From: Mercurialis annua
Lineage: Eukaryota > Streptophyta > Magnoliopsida > Malpighiales > Euphorbiaceae
Length of the DNA stretch: 64,000 nucleotides
Direction of reading: 5' to 3'
Assembly (NCBI RefSeq): GCF_937616625.2
Contig: NC_065571.1
Location: 31,457,879-31,521,878, forward strand
The position numbers were made by a program, and so were the translations under genes. This document shows positions 36,570-50,800 of the stretch, piece by piece. Each line of letters begins with the position of its first letter. Positions within the stretch are counted from its first letter, which is position 1. A model generated the notes under the pieces. It had not been told where the DNA came from and searched no databases. It saw only the letters and a list, made by a program, of their open reading frames with translations.

Positions 36570-39500
36570 CAGATCGTTTGTATACATTTGGCTTAAATCC
36601 CCTAAAAAGGTGAAATATTTGGATTTGTCTTGTAACCTTTGTAAACGTTTGGCTTAATTTTCTAAAAAGGTGAAACGCTTTGATTTGTTTCGTACTGTTT
36701 GTATACGTTTAGCTTAAATTGCTAAAAAGAAGAAACGCTTTGATTTGTTTCATAACGTTTGTAAATGTTTTGCTTAAATTGCTAAAAAGGTGAAATTTTG
36801 GATTTGTTTTGTAACATTTTAAACGTTTGCCTTAAATCGCTAAAATGAGGAAATATTTGGATTTGTTTCGTAACGTTTGTAAACGTTGGGCATAAATCGC
36901 TAAAAAAGTGAAATGTATGGTTTTGTTTCGTAACGTTTGTAAACGTTCGGCTTAATTCGCTAAAAATGTGAAATGTTTGGATTTGTTTTGTAACATTTGT
37001 AAACGTTCGACTTAAATTGCTAAAAAAAGTGAAACGCTTGGATTTATAACGTTTGTAAACATTTCGCTTAAGTTACTAAAAAGTTGAAACGCTTGCATTT
37101 GTTTCGGAACGTTTGAAAACGTTTGGCTTAAATTGCTAAAAAGGTGAAATATTTGGATCTGTTTCGTGACGTTTGTAAACGTTCGGCTTAAATCGCTAAA
37201 AAGGTGAAACGTTTGGGTTGTTTCATAATGTTTGTAAACATTTGGTTTAAATCGCTAAAAAGGTGAAACGTTTGGACTTGTTTCGTAATGTTTGAAAATG
37301 TTTGGCTTAAATCGGTAAAAAGGTGAAACGCTTAGATTTGTTTCGTAACATTTATAAACGTTTGGCCTAAATTGTTAAAAAGGTGAAATGGTTGGATTTA
37401 TTTTGTTGTAAACGTTTGGCTTAAATTGCTAAAAAGGTGAAACATTTGGATTTGTTTCATAACCTTTGTAAACGTTTGGCTTAAATCGCTAAAAAGGTAA
37501 AATGTTTCGATTTGTTTTGTAACGTTTGTAAACGTTTGGCTTAAGTCGCCAAAAAGGTGAAACCTTTGGATTTATTCGTAACGTTTGTATACATTTAACT
37601 TCAATCGCTAAAATGGGGAAACGTTGGGATTTGTTTCGTAACGTTTGTAAACGTTTAGCATAAATCGCTAAAAAGGTGAAATGTGTGGATTTGTTTTGTC
37701 ACATTTTAAACGTTTGCCTTAAATCACTAAAATGAGGAAATTTTTGGATTTGTTTTGTAATGTTTATAAACATTGGGCATAAATCGCTAAAAAGGTGAAA
37801 TGTATGGTTTTGTTTTGTAACGTTTGTAAACGTTCGGCTTAAATCACTAAAAATGTGAGATGTTAGGATATGTTTCGTAACGTTTGTACACGTTCGACTT
37901 AAATTGCTAAAAAGGTGAAACGCTTGGGTTTATAATGTTTGTAAACACGCTTAAGTTACTAAAAAGTTGAAGCGCTTGGATTTGTTTCGGAACGTTTGTA
38001 AACGTTTGGCTTAAATTGCTAAAAAGGTGAAATGCTTGGCTTAAATTGATAAAAAGGTTAAATGCTTAATTTTGTTTCGTAACATTTGTAAAGGTATGGT
38101 ATAAATCGCTAAAAATGTGAAACAATTGAATTTGTTTTGTAACGTTTTAAACATTTGGTTTTGTTTCGTAACGTTTGTAAACGTTCGGCTTAAATCGCTA
38201 AAAAGGTGAAACGTTTGGATTTGTTTTGTAACGTTTGTAAACATTTGGCTTAAATTGCTAAAAAGGTGAAATGTTTGGATTTGTTACGTAACGTTTTAAA
38301 TGTTTGGCTTAAAACACTAAACCAGGGAAACCTTTGAATTTGTTTCGTAACGTTTGTAAACGTTTGGCTTAAATCACTAAAAAAAGGTGAAATGTTTGGA
38401 TTTGTTTCATAACGTTTGTAAATGTTTGGCTTAATTTGCTACGAAGGTTAAATGCTTGAATTTATTTTGTAGCATTTGTAAACGTTTGGCTTAAATTGCT
38501 AAAAAGGTGAAATGTTTGGTTTTTGTTTCGTAACATTTGTAAACATTTGGCTTAAATTACTAAAAATGTGAAACGTTTGGATTTTTTTGTAGAGTTTGTA
38601 AACTTTTGGCTTCAATCGCTAAAAAGGTGAAACGTTTGGATTTGTTTCGTAACGTTTGTAAACGTTTGGCATAAATAGCCAAAAAGGGGAAACGTTTTGA
38701 TTTGTTTTGTAACCTTTTAAACGTTTGTCTTAAATCGCTAAAAAGGGAAACATTTGAATTTGTTTCGTAATGTTTGTAAACGTTTGGCTTAAGTTGCTAA
38801 AAAGGCGAAACGTTTGGATTTGTTTCGTGACGTTTGTAAACGTTTGGCTTAAATCGCTAAAAAGATGAAACGTTTGGATTTGTTTCGTAACGTTTATAAA
38901 CGTTTGGTTTAAATTGCTAAAAATGTGAAACGTTTGGATTTGTTTCGTAATGTTTGTAAATGTTTGGCTTAAATCACTAAAAAGGTGAATACTTGGATTT
39001 GTTTCGTGACGTTTGTAAATGTTTGGCTTAAATCGCTAAAAAGATGAAACATTTGGGTTGTTTCGTAACGTTTGTAAACGTTTGGTTTAAATCGCTAAAA
39101 AGGTGAAATGTTTGGATTTGTTTCGTAACGTTTGAAAATGTTTGGTTTAAATCGCTAAAAAGGTGAAACACTTGGATTTGTTTCGTAACGTTTGTAAACG
39201 TTTGGCTTAAATTGCCAAAAAGGTGAAACATTTGGATTTGTTCGTAACGTTTATATACGTTTGGCTTCAATCGCTATAAAGATGAAACGTTTGGATTTGT
39301 TTCATAACGTTTGTAAACGTTTAGCATAAATCGCTAAAAAGGTGAAATGTTTGGATTTGTTTAGCAACATTTTAAACGTTTGCCTTAAATCGCTAAAATG
39401 AGGAAATATTTGGATTTATTTCGTAACGTTTGTAAACGTTTGGCATAAATCTCTAAAAAGGTGAAATGTTTGGTTTTGTTTCGTAACGTTTGTAAACGTT

Positions 39501-39770
39501 TGGCTTAAATCGCTAAAAATGTGAAATGTTTGGATTTGTTTCGTAACGTTTGTAAACGTTTGGCCTAAATTGCTAAAAAGGTGAAACTCTTGGATTTGTT
39601 TCGTAACGTTTGTAAACATTTGGCTTAAATTACTAAAAAGATGAAACGTTTGGATTTTTTTCGGAACATTTGTAAACGTTTGGCTTAAATTGCTAAAAAG
39701 ATAAAACGCTTGGCTTAAATTACTAAAAAGGTGAAACGCTTGGTTTTGTTTTGTAACATTTGTAAAGGTA

Positions 39771-40136
39771 GAGTTAATTCCTAAAAAATACGAACTTTAC
39801 ACGAAGTTTCATTTTAATCATGACTTTTAAAGGTTTTCATTTAAAGGCGCGAAGTTTCATTTTATTTCAAATCTATCACCAAAGTAAAATCTGGTGTATT
39901 TTAACTAACTAAAAATTCCTAATCCTATACTCTAACTTAAAGATAATAAGATTTGATGCTTATTAATAATTTGGATCTTTCATTAATGATTTAATGAACA
40001 ATTTAGTTAATAAAAATACACTGAAATGATAAATTTGAAACAATATGAAAGTTCGTGCTTTTAAATGTCAACTTTTAAAGATCATGATTAAAATGAAACT
40101 TCATATAAAGTTCGTGATTTTTTTAGAAATTAACCC
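39771..40136. mobile_element. MULE-like MITE (366 bp) in the satellite, intact copy
   Basis: Terminal inverted repeats: left GAGTTAATTCCTAAAAAA, right (reverse complement) GGGTTAATTTCTAAAAAA, with imperfect similarity over 100 bp or more (GAAGTTTCATTTTAATCATG on both arms). Flanked by a 9-bp duplication GTAAAGGTA at 39762-39770 and 40137-40145. A 9-bp duplication with long TIRs points to the Mutator superfamily. No coding capacity. The same insertion with the same duplication is at 50978-53862. Confidence 0.88.
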
Positions 40137-43100
40137 GTAAAGGTATGGTTTAAATAACTAAAAATGTGAAACAATTGGATTTGTTTTGTAACGTTTTAAA
40201 CGTTTGGATTTGTTTCGTAACGTTTGCAAATGTTCGGCTTAAATCGCTAGAAAGGTGAAACGTTTGGATTTGTTTTGTAACGTTTGTAAACGTTTGGCTG
40301 TAATTGCTAAAAAGGTGAAACATTTGGATTAGTTTTGTAACGTTTGTAAACGTTTGGCTTAAATCGCTAAAAATGTTCAACATTTGGATTTGTTTTGTAA
40401 CATTTGTAAACATTTGGCTTAAATCGCTAAAAAGGTGAAAAGTTTGGCTTAAATTGCTAAAAAGTTGAATTGTTTTGTTTTGTTTCGTAAGTTTATAAAC
40501 GTTCGGCTTAAATTGCTAAAAGGGTGAAACGTTTGGATTTGTTTCGTAACGTTTGTAAACATTTGGCTTAAATTGCGAAAAAGGTGAAACGCTTGGATTT
40601 TGTTTCGTAAAGTTTGTAAATGTTTGGCTTAAATTACTAAAAAGGTGAACTGTTTGAATTTGTTTTGGAACGATTGTAAACGTTTGGCTTAAATTGCTAA
40701 AAAGGTGAAAGTCTTGGATTTATTTCGTAACGTTTGTAAACGTTTGGTTTAAATTGCTAAAAAGGTGAAATGTTTAGTTTTGTTTCGTAACGTTTGTACG
40801 GGTTTGGCTTAAATCGCTAAAAATATGAAACGTTTGGATTTGTTTCGTAATGTTTTAAACGTTTGGTTTTAATTCGTAACATTTCTAAATGTTTGGCTTA
40901 AATCGCTAAAAAGGTGAAACGTTTGTATTTGTGTCGTAACGTTTGCAATCGTTTAGCTTAAATTGCTAAAAAGGTGAAACGTTTGGATTTGTTTGGAAAC
41001 GTTTGTAACCGTTTGGCTTATATCGCTAAAAAGGTGAAACGGTTAAATTTGTCTGTAACGTTTGTATGTGTTTGGCTTAAGTTCATAAAAAGGTGAAACG
41101 TTTGAAATTTCGTTACGTTTGTAAACGTTTGACTTAAATTGCTAAAACTTTGAAACGATTGAATTTGTTTCATAACGTTTGTAAACGTTTGGCTTAAATT
41201 GCTAAAAAGGTGAAATGTTTGGATTTTTTTCGTAACATTTTAATCGTTTGAATTTGTTTCGTAACGTTTGTAAACGTTTGGATGAAATTGCTAAAAAGGT
41301 GAAACGTTTGGATTTGTTTCGCAATGTTTATAAACGTTTGTCTTAAATTGTTAGAAAGGCGAAACAATTTGGACTTGTTACGTAACATTTTGTAAACTTT
41401 TGGCTTAAATTGCTGAAAAGGTGAAACTTTTGGATTTGTTTCGTAACATTTTTAAATGTTTGGCATAAATCGCTAAAAAGGTGAAACGTTTGGATTTGTT
41501 TGGAAACGTTTGTAACGTTTGGCTTAAATCGCAAAAGAGGTGAAACGTTTGGATTTGTTTTGTAACGTTTGTAAACGTTTGGCTTAAATTGCTACACATG
41601 TGAAACGTTTGGATTTGTTTCGTAACGTTTTAAACGTTTGGTTTAAATTTCAAAAAAGGTGAAACGCTTGGATTTATTTTATAACGTTTGTAAACGTTTG
41701 GCTTTAATTGCTAAAAAGTTGAAACGCTTGGATTTGTTTAGTAACGTTAATAAATGTTTGGCTTAATTTTCTTAAAAGGTGAAACAATTCAATTTGTTTC
41801 GTAACGTTTGTAAATGTTTTGCTTAAATCGCAAAAAAAGTGAAACGTTTGGTTTTATTTCGTAACCTTTGTAAATGTTTGGCTTAATTTGCTAAAAAGGT
41901 GAAACGCTTGGATTTGTTTAGTAACATTTGTAAACGTTTGGCTTATACTGCTAAAAAGGCGAAACGCTTGGTTTTGTTTCGTAACATTTGTAACGGTTCG
42001 GCATAAATCGCTAAATATGTGAAACGTTTGGTTTTTTTCGTAACGTTTTGAACATTTAGTTTTGATTCGTAAATTTTGTAAATGTTTGGCTTAAATCGCT
42101 AAAAAGGTAAAACGTTTGAATTTGTTTCGTAACGTTTGTAAACGTTTGGCTTAAATTGCTAAAAACGCAAAACGTTTGGATTTGTTTCATAACGTTTGTA
42201 AACGTTTAGCATAAATGGCTAATCAGGCGAAACGTTTGGATTTGGTTCGTAGCGTTTGTAAAAGTTTGGCTTTAATCGCTAAAAAGATGAAACAGTTTGA
42301 TTTGTTTCGTAATGTTTGCAAACATTTGCCTTAAATTGCTAAAAAAGTGGAAATGCTTGGTTTCGTTTCATAACATTTGGAAACGTTTGGCTAAATTGCT
42401 AAAAAGGTGAAAAACTTGATTTTATTTCGTATCGTTTGTAAATTGTTTGACTTAAATTTCTAAATTTGTGAACCATGTTGATTTGTTTCGTAATGTTTGT
42501 AAACGTTTGGCTTCAATCGCTAAAAAGGTGAAACGTTTGGATTTGTTTCATAACGTTTGTAAATGTTTGGCTTAAATTGCTAAAAAGGTTAAACGCTTGG
42601 ATTTGTTTCGGAACGTTTGTAAACATTTGGCTTAAATTAATGAAAAGGTGAAACACTTGGATTTATTTGGTAACGTTTGTAAACGTTTGGCTTAAATCGC
42701 CAACAAGGGGAAACGTTTTGTATCGTTTCGTAACGTTTGTAAACGTTTCGATTTGTTTAGTAACGTTTGTTTTGCAACGTTTTAAACGTTTAGTTTTATT
42801 TCATAACGTTTGTAAACGTTTGGCTTGAATCGCTAAAAAGGTGAAACATTTGGTTTTGTTTCGTAATATTTGTAAACGTTTGACTTATATCGCTAAAAAG
42901 GTGAAACGTTTAGATTTGTTTCATAAAGTTTGTAAAAATATGGGCTCAATCGCTAAAAAAGGTGAAACGTTTGGTTTTGTTTCGAAACGTTTGTAAGCGT
43001 TTGGCTATAATCGCTAAAAAGGTGAAACGTTTGTATTTGTTTCGTAACGTTTGTAAATGTTTGGATTAAATTGATAAAAAGATGAAACGCTTGGATTTGT

Positions 43101-44009
43101 TTCATAACCTTGGTAAACGTTTCGCTTAAATTGATAAAAACGTGAAATGCTTGGATTTGTGTCGTACCGTTTGTAAACGTTTCGCTTAAATTGCTAAAAA
43201 AGAAAAAAATTTGGATTTGTTTCGTAACCTTTGGAAAGTGTTGGGTTAAATAGGTAAAAAGGTGAAACGTTTGGATTTGTTTCATACGTTTGCAAACGTT
43301 TGGCTTAAATGGCTAAAAAGGTGAAACGTTCGGTTTTGTTTCGTAACATTTGAAAACGTTTCAATTTGTTTCGTAATGTTTTTTTCGTAACGTTTTAAAC
43401 ATTTGGTTTTGTTTCGTAACATTTGTAAACGTTTGGCTTAAATCGCTAAAAAGTTGAAATGTTTGGTTTTGTCTCGTAATTTTTGTAAATGTTTGGCTTA
43501 AATCGCTAAAAAGTTGAAATGATTGGTTTTGTCTCGTAATTTTTGTAAACGTTGGGCTTTAAATTGCTAATAATGTGAAACATTTGGATTTGTTTCGTAG
43601 TGTTTGGAAACGTTTTGCTTAAATCGCTAAAAATGTGAAACATTTTGTTTTATTCTGTAACGTTAGTAAACGTTTGGTTTTATTCCATAATGTTAGTAAA
43701 CATTTGGATTTGTTTCGTAACGATTGTAAACATTTGGCTTAATCGCTAAAAAGGTGACACGTTTGGTTTTGTTTGGTAACGTTTGTAAATGTTTAGCTTA
43801 AATTGCTATAAAGGTTAAACGCTTGGATTTGTTTCATAACATTTTTAAACGTTTCGTAACGTTTGTAACGTTTGGCTTAAATCGCTAAAAACGGGAAACT
43901 TTTGAATTTGCTTCGTAACGTCGTAAATGTTGGTATTTGTTTCGAAACGCTTGGATTTGTTTCGTAACCTTTGTAAACGTTTCGCTTAAATTGATAAAAA
44001 GATGAAATG

Positions 44010-45948
44010 CTTGGATTTGTTTCGTAACGTTTGTAAACGTTTGGCTTAAATTGCTAAAAAGGTGAAAAATTTGGATTTGTTTCGTAACCTTTGTAAACAT
44101 TTGGCTTAAATAGCTTAAAAGGTGAAACGTTTGGATTTGTTTCATACGTTTGCAAACATTTCGCTTAAATCGCTAAAAAGGTGAAACATTTCGTTTTGTT
44201 TCGTACCAATTGTAAATGTTTCAATTTGTTTCGTAACGTTTTAAACATTTGGTTTTGTTTCGTAAAGTTTGTAAACGTTTAGCTAAAATGTCTAAAAATG
44301 TCAAACGCTTGGATTTGTTTCGTAACGTTTGTAAACGTTTTGCTTAAATTGCTAAACAGGTGAAACATATGAATTAGTTTCATAACCTTTGTAAATGTTT
44401 GGCTTAAATTGCTAAAAAAGTGAAACATTTAGATTTTTTTCGTAACGTTTGAAAACGTTTGGCTTAAATAGCTAAAAAGGTGAAACTTTTGGATTTGTTT
44501 CGTAACATTTGTAAACGTTTGGCTTAAATCACTAAAAAGGTGAAACATTTGGACTTGTTTCGTAACGTTTGTAAATGTTTAGCTTAAATTTCTAAAAAGG
44601 TGAAACGTTTGAATTTGTTTCATATTTGTAAACGTTTGGCTTAAATAACTAAAAAAGTAAAACGTTTGGATTTGTTTTGTAACGTTTGTAATCATTTGGA
44701 TTAAATCGCTAAAAAGGTGAAACGTTTGAATTTGTTTCATAACGTTTGTCAAGGTTTGGCTTAATTCGATGAAAAGGTGAAAAGTTTGGATTTATTTCGT
44801 AATGTTTGTAAACGTTTAGCTTAAATCGCCAAAAAGGTGAAACGTTTGGATTTGTTTCGTAACGTTTGTAAACGTTTGGCTTTAATTGCTAAAAAGGTGA
44901 AGCGCTTGGATTTGTTTCCTAACGTTTGTAAACGTTTGGCTTAAATTGCTAAAAAGGTGAAATGCTTGGATTTGTTTCGTAACGTTTGTAAAGGTTTGGC
45001 TTAAATTGCTAAAAAGGTAAAAATTTGGGATTTGTTTCGTAACCTTTGTAAACGTTTGGCTTAAATAGCAAAAAAGGGGAAACATTTGGATTTTTTCATA
45101 AGTTTGTAAATGTTTGGCTTAAATCGCAAAAAAGGTGAAATGTTTGGATTTGTTTCGTAACGTTAGTAAACGTTTGGCTTAAATTGCTAAAGATGTAAAA
45201 TGCTTGGATTTGTTTAGTAACGTTTATTACGTTTGGCTTAAATTGCTAAAAAGGTGAAACACTTGGATTTGTTTCGTAACGTTTGTAAACGTTTGGCTTA
45301 AATTGCTAAAAGGTGAAACTCTTGGTTTTGTTTCGTAATGTTTGTAAACGTTTGGCTTAAATCGCTAAAAATGTTAAACGTTTCGATTTGTTTCGTAACG
45401 TTTTAAACGTTTGGTTTGATTTCGTAATGTTTGTTAACATTTGGCTTAAATCGCTAACAAGACGAAACGTTTGGATTTGTTTCGTAAAATTTGTAAACGT
45501 TTGGCATAAATCGCTAAAAAGGTGAAACATTTGGATTTGTTTCGTAATGTTTGTGAACGTTTGACTTAAATCGCTAAAAAGAGTAACCATTTGGATTTGT
45601 TTCGTAGCGTTTGTAAACGTTTGGCTTAAATCGCAAAAAAGCCGAAACGTTTGGATTTGCTTCAGATCGTTTGTAAACATTTGGCTTAAATCCCCTAAAA
45701 AGGTGAAATATTTGGATTTGTTTTGTAACCTTTGTAAACGTTTGGCTTAATTTGCTAAAAAGGTGAAACGCTTTGATTTGTTTCGTACTGTTTGTATACG
45801 TTTAGCTTAAATTGCTAAAAAGAAGAAACGCTTTGATTTAATTCATAACGTTTGTAAATGTTTTGCTTAAATTGCTAAAGAGGTGAAATTTTGGATTTGT
45901 TTTGTAACATTTTAAACGTTTGCCTTAAATCGCTAAAATGAGGAAATA
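44010..45948. repeat. 1.94-kb tandem duplication, copy A
   Basis: Offset to copy B is 1939 bp at TCATACGTTTGCAAAC (44142 and 46081) and 1938 bp at TAAAATGAGG (45934 and 47872). The two copies differ at few positions by eye, fewer than either differs from the ancestral region at about 34930-36860. Confidence 0.88.
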
Positions 45949-47886
45949 TTTGGATTTGTTTCGTAACGTTTGTAAACGTTTGGCTTAAATTGCTAAAAAG
46001 GTGAAAATTTTGGATTTGTTTCGTAACCTTTGTAAACATTTGGCTTAAATAACTTAAAAGGTGAAACGTTTGGATTTGTTTCATACGTTTGCAAACATTT
46101 CGCTTAAATCGCTAAAAAGGTGAAACATTTCGTTTTGTTTCGTACCAATTGTAAATGTTTCAATTTGTTTCGTAACGTTTTAAACATTTGGTTTTGTTTC
46201 GTAAAGTTTGTAAACGTTTAGCTAAAATGTCTAAAAATGTCAAACGCTTGGATTTGTTTCGTAACGTTTGTAAACGTTTTGCTTAAATTGCTAAACAGGT
46301 GAAACATATGAATTAGTTTCATAACCTTTGTAAATGTTTGGCTTAAATTGCTAAAAAAGTGAAACATTTAGATTTTTTTCATAACGTTTGTAAACGTTTG
46401 GCTTAAATAGCTAAAAAGGTGAAACTTTTGGATTTGTTTCGTAACATTTGTAAACGTTTGGCTTAAATCACTAAAAAGGTGAAACATTTGGACTTGTTTC
46501 GTAACGTTTGTAAATGTTTAGCTTAAATTTCTAAAAAGGTGAAACGTTTGAATTTGTTTCATATTTGTAAACGTTTGGCTTAAATAACTAAAAAAGTAAA
46601 ACGTTTGGATTTGTTTTGTAACGTTTGTAATCATTTGGATTAAATCGCTAAAAAGGTGAAACGTTTGAATTTGTTTCATAACGTTTGTCAAGGTTTGGCT
46701 TAATTCGATGAAAAGGTGAAAAGTTTGGATTTATTTCGTAATGTTTGTAAACGTTTAGCTTAAATCGCCAAAAAGGTGAAACGTTTGGATTTGTTTCGTA
46801 ACGTTTGTAAACGTTTGGCTTAAATTGCTAAAAAGGTGAAACGCTTGGATTTGTTTCCTAACGTTTGTAAACGTTTGGCTTAAATTGCTAAAAAGGTGAA
46901 ATGCTTGGATTTGTTTCGTAACGTTTGTAAAGGTTTGGCTTAAATTGCTAAAAAGGTAAAAATTTGGGATTTGTTTCGTAACCTTTGTAAACGTTTGGCT
47001 TAAATCGCAAAAAAGGGGAAACATTTGGATTTTTTCATACGTTTGTAAATGTTTGGCTTAAATCGCAAAAAAGGTGAAATGTTTGGAATTGTTTCGTAAC
47101 GTTAGTAAACGTTTGGCTTAAATTGCTAAACATGTAAAATGCTTGGATTTGTTTAGTAACGTTTATTACGTTTGGCTTAAATTGCTAAAAAGGTGAAACA
47201 CATGGATTTGTTTCGTAACGTTTGTAAACGTTTGGCTTAAATTGCTAAAAGGTGAAACTCTTGGTTTTGTTTCGTAATGTTTTTAAACGTTTGGCTTAAA
47301 TCGCTAAAAATGTTAAACGTTTCGATTTGTTTCGTAACGTTTTAAACGTTTGGTTTGATTTCGTAATGTTTGTTAACATTTGGCTTAAATCGCTAACAAG
47401 ACGAAACGTTTGGATTTGTTTCGTAAAATTTGTAAACGTTTGGCATAAATCGCTAAAAAGGTGAAACATTTGGATTTGTTTCGTAATGTTTGTGAACGTT
47501 TGACTTAAATCGCTAAAAGAGTAACCATTTGGATTTGTTTCGTAGCGTTTGTAAACGTTTGGCTTAAATCGCAAAAAAGCCGAAACGTTTGGATTTGCTT
47601 CAAATCGTTTGTAAACATTTGGCTTAAATCCCCTAAAAAGGTGAAATATTTGGATTTGTTTTGTAACCTTTGTAAACGTTTGGCTTAATTTGCTAAAAAG
47701 GTGAAACGCTTTGATTTGTTTCGTACTGTTTGTATACGTTTAGCTTAAATTGCTAAAAAGAAGAAACGCTTTGATTTGTTTCATAACGTTTGTAAATGTT
47801 TTGCTTAAATTGCTAAAGAGGTGAAATTTTGGATTTGTTTTGTAACATTTTAAACGTTTGCCTTAAATCGCTAAAATGAGGAAATA
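45949..47886. repeat. 1.94-kb tandem duplication, copy B
   Basis: Starts where copy A, after TAAAATGAGGAAATATTTGG, jumps back to GCTTAAATTGC...GTGAAAATTTTGG instead of going on to GGGCATAAATCGC. Copy B then runs through TAAAATGAGG into GGGCATAAATCGC as at 36890, so the breakpoint lies in a shared monomer near 45950. Confidence 0.85.
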
Positions 47887-50800
47887 TTTGGATTTGTTTC
47901 GTAACGTTTGTAAACGTTGGGCATAAATCGCTAAAAAGGTGAAATGTATGGTTTTGTTTCGTAACGTTTGTAAACGTTCGGCTTAAATCGCTAAAAATGT
48001 GAAATGTTTGGATTTGTTTTGTAACATTTGTAAACGTTCGACTTAAATTGCTAAAAAAATGAAACGCTTGGATTTATAACGTTTGTAAACATTTCGCTTA
48101 AGTTACTAAAAAGCTGAAATGCTTGCATTTGTTTCGGAACGTTTGTAAACGTTTGGCTTAAATTGCTAAAAAGGTGAAATATTTGGATCTGTTTCGTGAC
48201 GTTTGTAAACGTTCGGCTTAAATCGCTAAAAAGGTGAAACGTTTGGGTTGTTTCATAAAGTTTGTAAACGTTTGGTTTAAATCGCTAAAAAGGTGAAACG
48301 TTTGGACTTGTTTCGTAACGTTTGAAAATGTTTGGCTTAAATCGGTAAAAAGGTGAAACGCTTAGATTTGTTTCGTAACATTTATAAACGTTTGGCCTAA
48401 ATTGTTAAAAAGGTGAAATGGTTGGATTTATTTTGTTGTAAACGTTTGGCTTAAATGTCTAAAAAGGTGAAACATTTGGATTTGTTTCATAACCTTTGTA
48501 AACGTTTGGCTTAAATCGCTAAAAAGGTAAAATATTTGGATTTGTTTTGTAACGTTTGTAAATGTTTGGCTTAAGTCGCCAAAAAGGTGAAACTTTTGGA
48601 TTTATTCGTAACGTTTGTATACATTTAACTTCAATCGCTAAAATGGGGAAACGTTGGGATTTGTTTCGTAACGTTTGTAAACGTTTAGCATAAATCGCTA
48701 AAAAGGTGAAATGTGTGGATTTGTTTTGTCACATTTTAAACGTTTGCCTTAAATCGCTAAAATGAGGAAATTTTTGGATTTGTTTTGTAATGTTTATAAA
48801 CATTGGGCATAAATCGCTAAAAAGATGAAATGTATGGTTTTGTTTCGTAACGTTTGTAAACGTTCGGCTTAAATCACTAAAAATGTGAGATGTTAGGATA
48901 TGTTTCGTAACGTTTGTACACGTTCGACTTAAATTGCTAAAAAGGTGAAACGCTTGGATTTATAACGTTTGTAAACATTTCGCTTAAGTTACTAAAAAGT
49001 TGAAGCGCTTGGATTTGTTTCGGAACGTTTGTAAACGTTTGGCTTAAATTGCTAAAAAGGTGAAATGCTTGGCTTAAATTGCTAAAAAGGTTAAATGCTT
49101 GGTTTTGTTTCGTAACATTAGTAAAGGTATGGTATAAATCGCTAAAAATGTGAAACAATTGAATTTGTTTTGTAACGTTTTAAACATTTGGTTTTGTTTC
49201 GTAACGTTTGTAAACGTTCGGCTTAAATCGCTAAAAAGGTGAAACGTTTGAATTTGTTTTGTAACGTTTGTAAACATTTGGCTTAAATTGCTAAAAAGGT
49301 GAAACGTTTGGATTTGTTACGTAACGTTTTAAATGTTTGGCTTAAAACACTAAAACAGGGAAACCTTTGAATTTGTTTCGTAACGTTTGTAAACGTTTGG
49401 CTTAAATCACTAAAAAAAGGTGAAATGTTTGGATTTGTTTCATAACGTTTGTAAATGTTTGGCTTAATTTGCTACAAAGGTTAAATGCTTGAATTTATTT
49501 TGTAGCATTTGTAATTGTTTGGCTTAAATTGCTAAAAAGGTGAAATGCTTGGTTTTTGTTTCGTAACATTTGTAAACATTTGGCTTAAATTACTAAAAAT
49601 GTGAAACGTTTGGATTTTTTTGTAGAGTTTGTAAACTTTTGGCTTCAATCGCTAAAAAGGTGAAACGTTTGGATTTTTTTCGTAACGTTTGTAAACGTTT
49701 GGCATAAATAGCCAAAAAGGGGAAACGTTTTGATTTGTTTTGTAACCTTTTAAACGTTTGTCTTAAATCGCTAAAAAGGGAAACATTTGAATTTGTTTCG
49801 TAATGTTTGTAAACGTTTGGCTTAAGTTGCTAAAAAGGCGAAACGTTTGGATTTGTTTCGTGACGTTTGTAAACGTGTGGCTTAAATCGCTAAAAAGATG
49901 AAACGTTTGGATTTGTTTCGTAACGTTTATAAACGTTTGATTTAAATTGCTAAAAATGTGAAACGTTTGGATTTTTTTCGTAATGTTTGTAAACGTTTGG
50001 CTTAAATCACTAAAAAGGTGAATACTTGGATTTGTTTCGTGACGTTTGTAAATGTTTGGCTTAAATCGCTAAAAAGATGAAAGATTTGGGTTGTTTCGTA
50101 ACGTTTGTAAACGTTTGGTTTAAATCGCTAAAAAGGTGAAATGTTTGGATTTATTTCGTAACGTTTGAAAATGTTTGGTTTAAATCGCTAAAAAGGTGAA
50201 ACACTTGGATTTGTTTCGTAACGTTTGTAAACGTTTGGCTTAAATTGTTAAAAAGGTGATATGGTTGGATTTGTTTGGTTGTAAACGTTTGGCTTAAATT
50301 GCTAAAAAGGTGAAACATTTGGATTTGTTTCATAATCTTTGTAAAATTTTGGCTTAAATCGCTAAAAAGGTGAAACGTTTGGATTTGTTTCGTAACGTTT
50401 GTAAACGTTTGGCTTAAATTGCCAAAAAGGTGAAACATTTGGATTTGTTCGTAACGTTTATATACGTTTGGCTTCAATCGCTATAAAGATGAAACGTTTG
50501 GATTTGTTTCATTATGTTTGTAAACGTTTAGCATAAATCGCTAAAAAGGTGAAATGTTTGGATTTGTTTAGCAACATTTTAAACGTTTGCCTTAAATCGC
50601 TAAAATGAGGAAATATTTGGATTTATTTCGTAACGTTTGTAAACGTTTGGCATAAATCTCTAAAAAGGTGAAATGTTTGGTTTTGTTTCGTAACGTTTGT
50701 AAACGTTTGGCTTAAATCGCTAAAAATGTGAAATGTTTGGATTTGTTTCGTAACGTTTGTAAACGTTTGGCCTAAATTGCTAAAAAGGTGAAACTCTTGG

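Larger units (their letters stand above)
26864..39770. repeat. 60-bp satellite array, block 2 (about 215 monomers)
   Basis: Continues block 1 after the LARD; the first five bases are the target-site duplication. Monomers of 60 bp mix with shorter units of the form TTTTAAACGTTTGGTTTTG. Contains the 493-bp triplicate (32351-33829) and the start of the 9-kb duplicated segment (33681 onward). A non-satellite patch with a small hairpin lies at 36548-36569. The minus-strand frames throughout are satellite translations, not genes. The last nine bases (39762-39770, GTAAAGGTA) are duplicated on the far side of the MITE. Confidence 0.97.
33681..42682. repeat. 9.0-kb satellite segment, first copy of a tandem duplication
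   Basis: Matches the sequence from 42683 onward in the same monomer-variant order: offset 9002 bp at the start, about 11031 at 36841, 11207 at 39771, 13726 after the MITE and 13735 at the end. The offset increases are explained by a 1.94-kb internal duplication, a small monomer insertion near 43490, other indels and a 2.5-kb element insertion in the second copy. Contains the intact MITE. Confidence 0.88.

Noticed and set aside
39771..40136. Functional spacer or promoter unit of the satellite, since it occurs twice at 11.2-kb spacing
   Set aside because: Long terminal inverted repeats and a 9-bp duplication show a MITE. The second copy comes from segmental duplication, not periodic placement.
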